NCBI GenBank assembly: GCA_027596195.1
Contig: JADGJG010000336.1
Coordinates: 1-23,398, forward strand
Reading direction: 5' to 3'
Source of the DNA: Podochytrium sp. JEL0797
Lineage: Eukaryota; Chytridiomycota; Chytridiomycetes; Chytridiales; Chytriomycetaceae
Length of the DNA stretch: 23,398 nucleotides
Shown: positions 1 through 8,862 of the stretch, one piece after another
Layout of the letters: every line of letters begins with the position of its first letter
Position numbering within the stretch: position 1 is the first letter of the stretch
Notes under the pieces: generated by a model
Seen by the model: only the letters and a program-made list of their open reading frames with translations
The model's database searches: none
What the model was told of the DNA's origin: nothing
Made by a program: the position numbers and the translations under genes

Positions 1-35
<35 letters not shown>
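1..35. repeat. Poly-C homopolymer at window edge
   Basis: The first 35 bases are uninterrupted C. This is not a recognisable fungal telomere repeat such as TTAGGG/CCCTAA. The neighbouring minus-strand gene loses its downstream exons at this edge. It is most likely an assembly or sequencing artefact at a contig end, though a genuine homopolymer cannot be excluded. Confidence 0.8.
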
Positions 36-36
<1 letters not shown>

Positions 37-55
37 AGCCCGATGCCATACTTAC

Positions 56-257
56 TTGGCAAATATCCGACTTCGCTGGATCCCAGAGCTTGGGGGAATG
101 GCCCGTAATGGGTTGAGTAACCTGAAAAAAGGAGTGATATTAGATCTCTTCTTCAGGGAATGGGGCCAGAGTGGCGCGGAGTAACTGAGGACTACGAGAG
201 AGAGGGTGGGAAAGGAAGCTTACCTGGGGTCCAGCCGTACGAGCTCAAGTCAGTCAT
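56..257 (-). CDS. Partial 5' end of an unrecognised gene (two exons)
   Basis: Reading the minus strand, an ATG at 257 opens exon 1 (257-224), which starts Met-Thr-Asp-Leu-Ser-Ser-Tyr-Gly-Trp-Thr-Pro. It ends at a GTAAGC donor. An intron of 102 nt (223-122) ends in a polypyrimidine tract and TTTTTTCAG. Exon 2 (121-56) keeps the frame as Gly-Tyr-Ser-Thr-His-Tyr-Gly-Pro-Phe-Pro and ends at a strong GTAAGTATG donor. The next exon would lie in or beyond the poly-C edge, so only about 33 residues are visible. I do not recognise the family. The strong splice signals and the open frame across the junction are the whole case, because the coding stretch is too short for composition arguments. Confidence 0.5.
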
Positions 258-812
258 TGGAGAGAGGGATGCGAGGGGAGTTTCAAAGTAGTTATTTCAA
301 AAGACAAGTTTTGGACGGCGTTCCCCGTTTTTAATCAAATTTTTCGCGCACGTGATTGCTCATGTGACGATAATTTGACATTTGGACCGGGGTTTTTTGT
401 ATGTCAGCCATTATTCGTTTTCCTGGCCTCCAGACGGAGCGTATCATTCATTTCATTACATTTCCAATCAATGCGCTCATGCGTGGACTGTCCCTCGTGG
501 AGATAGTGTCCACCCTTATCGGCAGGTCACGAGAGTGCCACCGAACAGCGTCACGGGACAGATTGTTCAGCCGGAGCTGTTCCCGAGGGGAAAGCCTCCT
601 CATATCCTCCTCCCCTGCTCCTGCCCGGCTCCTCACCCATTTGGTTGGGGGGACGAAACGTCGGGATTGACAGAGTGAAAAGCGGTCGAAAAATCGACTC
701 AAAATCATTACTAAACACTCTCAGTGTTTCTTATTTTAGCTAATAAAAGAAGTTTAGAGGGTTTATAATACATAATATCTATTTTGCGATTTATTCTACT
801 TTCTACAGTTTT
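258..812. other. Intergenic region, no supported gene
   Basis: This stretch lies between the start of the partial gene on the left and the 3' end of the first receptor gene, both on the minus strand. It contains a CACGTG hexamer at 349-354, which could act as an upstream element of the left gene. Two overlapping ATG-initiated frames, 401-670 (+, 89 aa) and 448-708 (-, 86 aa), oppose each other. They show no recognisable domain or splice support, so neither is called. The AT-rich stretch 700-812 probably holds the 3' untranslated end of the receptor gene. Confidence 0.5.
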
Positions 813-1882
813 TCAAAAAGTGTACATTTCATTCAACAACGACCCGTCCCTGTCCTCCACATCCCTCTTCCCCTTGCCCCAAAACGAACTCATAATAGAG
901 TTCTTCAACGGCTCCGAAAAGTACACAATCAGCGCCGGTGTGATGATCACGTCGAGACTGACCAGCTCAAAACAGACCGCAACCACAACAATCCCCGTGA
1001 CTGAGTTCATGTTCAACAAACCCATGCTGAGCATCGTGATGGCGACGCTTTCAGGCAAGTAGCAGATCAACGTACCCGCCGTCATGATGATGCTGCTTCT
1101 CAAGACGTGGCGCTGCAAAAGCATGCGGAGCGTGTCGACATGGTGGTCCGAGAGCGTGGTAGTGAGCTTTTTCTTGATAAACGAGTAGGTGGAGGAGTAA
1201 AAGTAGATGATGCTCGCAAAGCCCACGAGGAACCCAAGGGAGGCGGAAGCGACCCAGAGGATCATTTGGATCTCCAAATCGGGGAAGATTTGGTTCGAAC
1301 ACGGAGAAGTGAAGAAGCATGTAATCATGACGGCGATGATGCAGAAGGCAAAGGCGATATAAGCGTACACGGTTAGGCGAATCGATTTCCAAGAAACCTC
1401 GCGGAAAATCGAATATCGCTCCAATGCCAATTGGATGTTCCCCTGGATTAAAAAAGGCGATTAGAGATGAAGAAAAGGGAGAGAAGAAAGAAACTCACTG
1501 CAATTGTCAGACAAATTGGAAGGGATCGCGTGGCTGCAATGATCTGGTTTCTCGTCTTGGGAGCGGAAACGAGCTCATCTGGGTTGCCCCAAACAGCAAA
1601 CAAGGCCACTTCGGTCACGGACCACAGAAAGCACACGAACATCAAGAATGCGTAAATCAGATCGATTCTGTTGAGCAAGGAGGGAACGATCAGCTCATAG
1701 ACGGTATGAAGGGAAGAGAAGGAGATAGACCTGGTTTTCAATAGCGTCTTTTGTTTTCGCACCATGATAGCGAGAACGATCAAATTGATGAGGATGCCGA
1801 AGCAAAACGTGGGAAACTTGAGCCCCCAGTCGAGGCTTAGCGCCAGTGCGGCGAGCGAGGGATCCACAGGGTGATCAGACAT
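813..1882 (-). CDS. Class A-like seven-transmembrane receptor (GPCR), paralogue A
   Basis: Three exons (1882-1731, 1667-1499, 1442-813) give 316 residues; introns are 63 nt and 56 nt. Seven hydrophobic segments are visible. Class A hallmarks in order: an Asn in TM1 (ILINLIVLAIM, N33); Glu-Arg-Tyr ending TM3 (ALERY, residues 115-117), the D/ERY motif that contacts G proteins in this family; CYLP in TM6 in place of CWxP; and ITPALIVYF in TM7 in place of NPxxY. A short charged tail follows. The start at 1882 matches the paralogue; an upstream in-frame ATG at 1915 would add 11 residues. Intron 1 is a multiple of three without a stop, so retention would lengthen the product rather than end it. The gene lies head-to-tail with paralogue B (about 75% alike by eye). 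Function inferred: plasma-membrane sensor; ligand unknown. Confidence 0.78.
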
Positions 1883-2170
1883 GTTGGGGTGCGGCGTATC
1901 GTTCTTTGTACACAAACGTCAGCAAAACTAGGGCTTCGGGCAAGGGGCCAAGGGGGCGGATTTTGCAAGAATTTTGCTTTCGCTTTCCCATCTCCCTTCT
2001 TTCGTGATTAAAAACAGAAAAACTTCCAATTTGATGGGAGGGACCCTCGCGATCGATCGAGGAGTGCCACCCCCCTCCCCTCCCCTCTGTGACATGACAT
2101 GAAAGGACGTGAAGGTGACATTTCACTCTAACATTATAATTATTATTAAACAAACACCCCATCCCCCTCA

Positions 2171-3263
2171 TCAATAATAATGCATTTCGTAAGACGATGA
2201 TCCGTTCGTATCGGGATACTTCTTTGAACTCTCCTCATCGTCACCCCCATCCCCTTCATCCTCTCCCTCTCTCCTCCAGAGCACGATAGAGTTCTTCAAC
2301 GGTTCCGAAAAGTACAGAATCAGCGCCGGCGTGACAATCACGTCGAGACTGACCATCTCAAAACAGAGCGATATCGCAACGACGCCACCGACCGAGTTCT
2401 TGTTCAACAAACGCATGCTTAGCATCGTGATGGCGATGCTTTCCGGCACGTAGCAGATCAATGTCCCCGCCGTCATGATGATGCTGTTTCGCAACACTTT
2501 GCGCTGCAACAGCATTCTCAGGTTATCGACGTGATGATCTGCGAGGTTTGTTGCGAGCTTCTGCTTGATGAAGGAGTAGGTGGACGCGTAGAAGTAAATG
2601 ATACTCGCAAAGCCGACGAGGAATCCGAGCGACGCAGAGATCACCCAGGCGAGCAGTTGCGGCTTGTGATCGGGAAAGATTTGGTTTGAGCACGGAGAAG
2701 TGAAGAAGGACGCGAGCATGGTGGTGGTCACAGCGATGGCGAAGGCGATATAGGAGTACACGGTTGTGCGTATTGATTTCCACGGGACTTCACGAAGAAT
2801 CGAGTACCGCTCCAACGCCAATTGCACGTTTCCCTGAATCAAAAGTTAGAGTTGAAGAAATGAAGAAGAAGAACTCACGGAAATCATCAGACAAACAGGA
2901 AGGGATTGGATCGTGGCAATGATTTGGTTCATCGTTTCGGGACCGGAAATGAGTTCATCTGAGTTGCCCCAAACAGCAAACAACAACACTTCCGTCACAG
3001 ACCACACAAAGCACACGAACATCAAGAATGCGTAAATCAGATCGATTCTAAATAGGCAAGAGGGGATGATAAGCAGACAGATGGTATCACTCCAACAAAA
3101 TAGGGACAAACCTGGTTTGAAGAAGCGTTTTACGCTTTCGAATCATAACAGCGAGAAAGACACCGTTGATGAGCACACCCAGGCAATATGTAGGAAACTT
3201 CAGCGTCCAGTTGAGCGTGCGGTCGAGCGCTGCGAGAGAGGGATTCGTGACACCACTGAACAT
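2171..3263 (-). CDS. Class A-like seven-transmembrane receptor (GPCR), paralogue B
   Basis: Three exons (3263-3112, 3047-2879, 2833-2171) encode 327 residues. The first two exons are 152 and 169 nt, exactly as in paralogue A, and the intron phases match; introns are 64 and 45 nt. The landmarks match too: TM1 Asn, ERY at 115-117, CYVP in TM6, and TPALILYF in TM7 followed by an amphipathic Glu-Pro-Leu-Lys-Asn-Ser stretch like helix 8. The cytoplasmic tail is acidic (Glu/Asp-rich, Gly-Asp-Gly-Gly-Asp-Asp) and differs from A. The start at 3263 is chosen by homology with A; the frame stays open to 3536, so a longer N-terminus is possible but has no counterpart in A. Its 5' end faces the anthranilate synthase gene. 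A local duplicate of A; role inferred as chemosensing. Confidence 0.78.
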
Positions 3264-3707
3264 GCTGGTTGGATCAGAGCGATTTCGGAGGTTGGAGGGA
3301 GCACACGATGAACCGAAAGTCGATGAGTCGGAGAATGGCAATGCACTTGGGAGGGAGTTTGAGAGACAAATTTGTGCATGCGAAAAAAATTCCCTGCACG
3401 TGCTCCAGTCACGCCTTCTTGAAATCTCCATTTCGGTAACTTGGCATTTCGAGGCACTTTGGAAACTCTTGGAGCAGGAGAGCACGCAGAAGTGATCATT
3501 TTTCTCTCGGTTTCTCCGGCTTATTCGTGTTTTCACCCGCTGAAACTTTTACAAAAAAAAGGAGAATGCGTAGGGAATTATTCACCTTATTTTCACTGTT
3601 CTGGGTTACCTGAAATTACTTGGGCAGACCTCGTCCCCTCCCTCTCCAACCCCATCCCAACCCTCTCCGCCACCTCTCCACATGAATCGAAAAAAATCCG
3701 CAAAAAA
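3264..3707. promoter_or_regulatory. Shared intergenic region of two divergent genes
   Basis: This 444-base gap separates the start of receptor B (minus strand) from the start of anthranilate synthase (plus strand), so it must hold both promoters. A CACGTG hexamer lies at 3397-3402. Poly-A and pyrimidine-rich stretches (3551-3560, 3641-3680) precede the anthranilate synthase ATG. No TGACTC-type Gcn4 site was noticed, although amino-acid genes in ascomycetes often carry one. No TATA element was assigned. Confidence 0.5.
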
Positions 3708-5518
3708 ATGATCACGCCCGCACTCGAAGAAATCCCGGCGCATATTGCCGCGACCTATGCCACTGCCCAGCCTGGCGAACAAGTTATTGTCAAGGTTCCT
3801 CTGTTTGCCTCAATCAGCAGCGACCTTGTGACTCCCGTCAGTGCGTTTCTCAAGCTGACGAATGGCGGATCGCCGTTTTCGTTTCTGTAAGTGTTGCAAC
3901 CAGAGGTGCAGTGATCAAGACGGCCAAGGTGCTAATGGATTCACTACTTGCATTTATTTGCTTCAGGTTTGAAAGCGTTGCCGGGGGTGAAAAGATTGGC
4001 CGGTTTTCGATCCTCGGTGCCAGGCCACGCGATGTGGTGAGATGCAGCGGGGAAGATCCGCTGCGTGTTGTGGAGAGACAGCTGCAGCACATTCGGTTGG
4101 CCAAGGTGCCGGGTGCTCACGGCGTGACTGGTAATGGAGTGATTCGATTCGATATTGTTATCTCTCTCTCCGCGCGGAAATCTCACCTCTCGCCTGGTAT
4201 CGAAAACAGGTGGTGCTGTTGGGTACATTGCGTACGACTGCGTACGCTACTTTGAGCCCAAATCCGTGGACCCTTCCCTCGTGATGGCTGATCCCCTTGG
4301 CATCCCGGATGCCATTTTCATGCTCGCCGATTCGATCGTCGTGTTTGATCACCTGTACCAAAAGATCCAAGTCCTGTCCCACTTCACTGCCTCCTCTCCC
4401 GCCATGACTCCAACCCAAATCCAAGCCGAATACGCGCGCGCCGAATCCGAAATCACACACATTGTCCGCCTCCTGACTGCCCCGGAAACGCCGCTCCCCG
4501 CCCAAAAACCCATCACAACGCTCACTGCCGAGGCTGTCAGCAACACGGGACAAGCGCGGTACGAAGGGTTCGTTACCACTCTCAAGGACCACATCAAAGC
4601 GGGCGATGTGATTCAGGCGGTGCCGTCGCAGAGAGTCACCAAGAAATCAGACTTGCACCCGTTTAATGCGTATCGCAAGTTGAGGTCGTTGAATCCGTCG
4701 CCGTACATGTTTTATATGGATTTGGATGACTTTCAGCTCGTTGGGGCGAGTCCTGAAATGTTGGTGAAGGTGCAGGATGGTGTGGTTTACACGCATCCGA
4801 TTGCTGGGACGAGAAAGAGGTGAGGAGATAAATTTCGCTTTTTGCTTTTTACTGGCGATTTGAGTTTCTGATTCAAACATGGAAGGGGAGCGACTCAAGA
4901 ATTAGATGATGCTCTCGCGCAAGACCTCTTGTCGGATATGAAAGAGCGATCTGAGCATGTCATGTTGGTTGACTTGGGTAGAAACGACGTGAACCGCATC
5001 TGCGATCCCAAAACCGTCAATGTGGATTCTTTGATGTGAGTTTCGATTTGGCGCCCAATTTCTCTTTCTTTCCACCAAATCTAATTTGATATTCCGCAAA
5101 ACCAAGGCACATTGAGCGATACTCTCACGTCATGCATATCGTGTCGCATGTCAGTGGTACCCTTCGACCCAACAAGACCATGTACGATGCGTTCCGCTCC
5201 ATCTTCCCTGCAGGAACCGTGTCGGGAGCCCCCAAGATCCGCGCGCTGCAAATCATTTCTGGCCTCGAGCGCGAAAAGCGCGGCATTTACGCGGGCAGTG
5301 TGGGGTATTTCAGTTACAACAACAACCTCGACACGTGCATTGCGATCCGAAGCATGATTTTCAAGGATGGGTATGTGCATTGCCAGGCGGGTGCTGGAAT
5401 CGTGTACGATAGCGTTCCCACGAGTGAATGGGAGGAGACTGTGAACAAGTTGATGGGGAATGTGAAGGCGATTGAGAATGCGGAGAGGGAGTATTTTGAG
5501 GCTCAGAATCAGCAGTAA
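3708..5518 (+). CDS. TRP2: Anthranilate synthase component I
   Basis: Five exons (3708-3886, 3967-4130, 4210-4819, 4886-5035, 5107-5518) encode 504 residues, the usual size for the fungal enzyme. It converts chorismate, with ammonia from a glutamine amidotransferase partner, to anthranilate, the first committed step of tryptophan synthesis in the cytosol. The N-terminal part carries PFSFLFESV (the region of the tryptophan feedback site) and GRFSILG. The C-terminal chorismate-binding half shows, in order, [45 protein letters not shown] and [12 protein letters not shown], all hallmarks of the TrpE/PabB family. All four introns are 66-80 nt with GT-AG ends, and each junction keeps the frame. No glutaminase domain is attached; in fungi that is normally a separate multifunctional protein, not seen here. 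PabB-type aminodeoxychorismate synthase is the alternative; length and motif wording favour TrpE. Confidence 0.93.
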
Positions 5519-6131
5519 TCTCGATGTTGAAGTGATGCGAAATGAGATGAGAAAATGAGAATACGGTTTGGGTTTTTGAAGACAATGTTTTTGGCACATC
5601 AAGCAGTGAACAAGTTATTAACCCTTGAGTCGCAATGCCCAGCAGAGGGCAAAAAGCAGAGTTCAACCAAAGCACGCTTTGCTTCATGTGGCAACAGAGT
5701 GAAGCGGAGTGGCAGCGTGACAAAATCACATGCAAAATCACGGGATTCAAAAAACTTTTTGAGTGCTGAGGCTTGGGGGTGGGAGTCTCAAGAAACACAT
5801 ATCGTTACGTGACGATACAGAACACTTGTGACGGCTTATATTGGAGAGTATTTTCTTTCCTGCTTTTGTTGTCAACCAGAGTTCGGGCGGCCGCTTTGCT
5901 TAAGGTGGCGCCGGGTGGCAGGACGGTGACAAGTCACGCACAAACTCACGTGAGCTAAAAGCATTCCGGATTGCGAAAAGCTTTTTTTAATGCTGGGGCT
6001 GGGGGAATGCTCAAGGTGGCGCCGGATGGCAGGTGATAAGTCACGCACAAACTCACGCGAGCTGAAAGCATTCCTGATTGGGAAATACAGTTAAAAGTAA
6101 GAGAATCGCCGCGATTCCGACGTACGCACAA
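5519..6131. other. Intergenic region with tandem repeat units upstream of chitinase
   Basis: This gap runs from the anthranilate synthase stop to the chitinase start. Positions 5519-5745 show nothing I can name. From about 5749 onwards the sequence is built from related repeat units, described in their own entry, that end about 45 bases before the chitinase ATG. A CACGTG hexamer sits at 5947-5952 inside the first full unit and is mutated to CACGCG in the second. Confidence 0.6.
5897..6084 (+). repeat. Two direct repeats (about 80 bp) plus an upstream partial copy
   Basis: Unit 1 (5897-5977) and unit 2 (6008-6084) both run TGCTYAAGGTGGCGCCGG, then AAGTCACGCACAAACTCACG, then GAGCT.AAAGCATTCC. 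Only scattered substitutions and a small indel separate them. The spacer after unit 1 (about 5978-6007, a T-run then TGCTGGGGCTGGGGGAATGC) is itself echoed further left at about 5749-5792, within CTTTTTGAGTGCTGAGGCTT, so a third, partial copy exists. The repeats are non-coding in all frames and lie directly upstream of the chitinase. They may be a duplicated regulatory module or remnants of a small repeat family. Confidence 0.75.
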
Positions 6132-8047
6132 ATGCAACTTGCTTTAGTTTTCGCTTCGCTGCTCGCCTTCACCGCCCAAGCTTCGCCAATCGACAAGCGC
6201 CAAGCAGCTTGCTCCTCAAACGGAGCATATGGCTGCAATGGACAAGTTCTGCAATTGTGCAGCTACGTGACGACTTCCCAGCTGGGATGGACACCAATCC
6301 AAACGTGCTCCTCGGGAACAGTATGTTCAGGTAGGGTCTTTGCACTGTTGACGAAAATTCAATCCAACTCGTGCTGAAATCTTCGCAAATGCAGTTTCGG
6401 GAACGATTGGATGTGTTGCTGGGCCCGCTGCAACTTCTCCTGTGGCGACCACCGCTATAGGAACCGCCGCGTCCGCGACAAGTATCAAAACCACAACCTC
6501 GGTCCTCAAAACATCCACCACTTCCTCGTTGATACCCACTGCTGCCAAAACATCTCCATTGCCCAGCACCGCTAAGACCACTGCCGCTGCTGTTTCTTCT
6601 GCCGTAACGGCTACCATTGCTGTTTCTTCTGCTGCAACTGCTACCGGTGCTGCTGGAACCCCAGGTTGCTATCCAGCTTGGAGCTCGAGCCTCAACTACG
6701 CGGCAAACTCGGATGTTTCCTTGAACGGAGTCAACTACCAAAACAAGTTCTATGAAAATGCTGGCGCCAGCCCAGCCACCAACGCTGACGGTGGTTGGGT
6801 TTCTCAAGGAGCCTGTGTCGCTGGTGGTGTGGTTCCAACTGGCTCGGGTGGCTCGACTCCTCCGCCCGTTGCCACTTCTTTGGCCCAGGCACAAGCCTAT
6901 GCCGCCACCCTTTCGACCAACCCCACACTGCAGCTGCTCAAAAGCCAGGCCAGAACCAACCCCAACGTGAATGGCATCTCACCCGGAAACCCAAGCAACC
7001 CGGCCAACGTCAAGCGCGTCGAGGCCATCGTGACCCCAACAAAATGGAACGTGACCTACTTCTCCATGGCTGATCCCGCTTACACGTACACCAACTTCCT
7101 CAAGTCGGTTGGCTTCTTTCCTGGCTTCTGTGACACGTACACCGGTCCTGGACAAGATTCGGACGCGATCTGCAAGCGCTTGTTGAGCACCATGTTTGCC
7201 CACTTTGCACAGGAGACTGGTGCGCATAGTAAGCTCGTTTCCATCCCGGAATGGCAGCAGGCCTTGGCTTATTTACGCGAGCTGACGTGCACGGAGACAA
7301 ACACGATATCGGGTTGTTTTTACAACAATGATTGCACCAACCCGGTTTACAATAACGTGTTTCCATGCGGTACTGGCCCTGATAACGGGTATCTTGCGTA
7401 TTTTGGGCGCGGAGCTCACCAGCTGTCATGTAAGTTTTGGCACTTTCCACCTTTTTTCCACGAATCAACTTTACTGAACGCCTTCCATTTTTGATACAGA
7501 TTCTTTTAATTACGGACCTTTTTCAGAAGTTATGTACAACGGCGACCCCACCGTCTTGCTCAACAACCCATCCCTCGTTGCGGACACTTGGTTGAATTTG
7601 GCAAGCGCACTCTTCTTCTTCCTGTATCCCCAGCCCCCCAAGCCTTCAATGCTCGGAGTTATGGATGGGTCCTGGGTCCCGAACGCCGCCGACATCGCGG
7701 CCAAACGCACCAACAGTTTCCCCACCACCATCCAAATCATCAACGGCGAATGCGCTGGCGGCTCCTTGTCTGCCGCTGCTGCCAACCGCATCAGTTTTTA
7801 CAAAAGTTTTGCGGCCGATATGGGCTTGGACACGAGCACAGAGAACTTCAGTTGCACCGGCATGCAGCCGTTTGATTCCACCAGTTCTGGAGCCTACAAC
7901 ATGTACTGGACTGGATCCTATTTGACTGCTGGGCAGTGTCAGCTGGTTCCATACCAAACTAACTTTAATGCGTTGATGGACGGGCCTGGCTTCGTGCAAT
8001 ATGTCAAGTGCGTCGACATCACATATTCGGAGAAGTTGGCCCGCTGA
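6132..8047 (+). CDS. Secreted modular chitinase, glycoside hydrolase family 19
   Basis: Three exons (6132-6330, 6395-7429, 7500-8047) encode 593 residues; introns are 64 and 70 nt. A signal peptide (residues 1-18) is followed by a Lys-Arg Kex2-like site (22-23). Next come a six-cysteine module (Cys27, 35, 43, 59, 65, 73) resembling small fungal carbohydrate-binding domains, a Ser/Thr/Ala linker open to O-glycosylation, and a second module (158-207; CYPAW...GWVSQGAC) resembling CBM5/12 chitin-binding domains. After another linker comes the GH19 catalytic domain (about 240-593). The likely catalytic pair is Glu340 (HFAQETG) and Glu362, 22 residues apart as in barley chitinase; GRGAHQLSYSFNYG (404-417) matches the family signature. 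Role: extracellular hydrolysis of chitin by inverting cleavage, for feeding on chitin or wall remodelling. GH18 is the commoner chitinase family in fungi, so a GH19 enzyme is notable. The start is the ATG that opens the signal peptide. Confidence 0.88.
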
Positions 8048-8210
8048 TTCGCTATTATTTTTCTATTTTTTAACTCTATGAATGTCAGTTAGAACAAAAA
8101 AGTGTTTTCTCTGTTTTGATTGTATTTAGCTGTTTCGTTTATAAAATACCCAAGTGCCAAAAGAGGAAAGGGAAAGAAAAAGAACCAATCGATATGTGCC
8201 ACAGTGCTGC

Positions 8211-8733
8211 CTTCGGTGGGCCAATGGAGTCGGAGACTGCAAAGAGAACAGAGACATGTTTTCGGGTAAATTAGAGTCGGTGGGGTTGCAGTTTTATTTA
8301 CTCGAATATAGTCATTTTATGTTCGCGAATGGATTGAAGTCATGGAGAGACTTGAGTTCACATGATTTTGTACCTTTTCCCAACCGTTGGGGCTGAAAAT
8401 GCGTCGAAAACTAAATGTATTCAAATCCCTCACTTGCAAATAATGTGAAATAGCTTATACTTATGCCCGGAAAAGAATCGGCCGATTTGGTTGCGTTTTT
8501 TCGGTCAGCAAATGGGCCGTGCACATTGAATGTGCACCCAATGTGCACCCACCAAACCTCAACTTCGAACCCGAGCAAGTTCAAAATGATACAGACACCC
8601 ATTTTTTATTCGCCCGCCTTCTCAGAACCAGTCCAAAACGACCAGAAGAACAATATTCTAATTTTTCAGATTTTTCGAAGCCAATTTGGATGAGAAAAAA
8701 GCCGTGCACATTTGTGCACATACTAAGGGCTGC
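8211..8733. other. About 520-bp segment present before receptor C but absent before receptor D
   Basis: The 5' regions of the two paralogous receptor genes align on either side of this segment, which interrupts the alignment only upstream of receptor C. The pentamer GCTGC occurs at both junctions (8206-8210 and 8729-8733), compatible with a short target duplication. No terminal inverted repeats or transposase fragment were seen, so a simple deletion before receptor D is equally possible. Confidence 0.45.
8519..8719. repeat. Cluster of five GTGCAC palindromes
   Basis: GTGCAC occurs at 8519-8524, 8532-8537, 8543-8548, 8704-8709 and 8714-8719. The first three are spaced 13 and 11 bases start to start, and the last two 10. 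The first and fourth share GCCGTGCACATT. Spacing near one helical turn suggests protein-binding sites, but this is inference. Confidence 0.5.
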
Positions 8734-8862
8734 TCTGGGGTTAACGAGCCGGGGCGAAAAAATTCATTTCGATCCGAATCAATCTCCGCCACCGGCCGGA
8801 GACAACGAGGTTGAACGATTTGCACCCTTCAAACAGATCCTAAATCTAACCAGCCGAGACAA

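Larger units (their letters stand above)
8048..8862. other. Long intergenic region upstream of receptor C
   Basis: This holds the chitinase 3' end (T-rich, 8048-8145), a block at 8150-8210 similar to the sequence before receptor D, and about 520 bp with no counterpart there (8211-8733). A second conserved block (8740-8862) runs up to the receptor C ATG. It includes ACGAGCCGGGGCGAA and AATCTAACCAGCCGAG, also found before receptor D. The frame between these blocks and the ATG is not conserved between C and D (80 versus 63 nt), which supports untranslated leader or promoter rather than coding sequence. Five GTGCAC palindromes lie in the extra segment. Confidence 0.6.

Noticed and set aside
401..708. 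Two overlapping small frames (401-670 plus, 448-708 minus)
   Set aside because: They oppose each other, have no domain, no splice evidence and no recognised homologue; kept as intergenic.
3264..3536. In-frame upstream extension of receptor B
   Set aside because: There is no counterpart in paralogue A, and the extension is Ser/Arg-rich without a membrane or signal segment. The start at 3263 aligns with paralogue A.
8154..8693. Short plus-strand frames before receptor C (8154-8396, 8463-8693)
   Set aside because: They fall in the segment absent before receptor D, show no protein family features and are interrupted by palindromic repeats.
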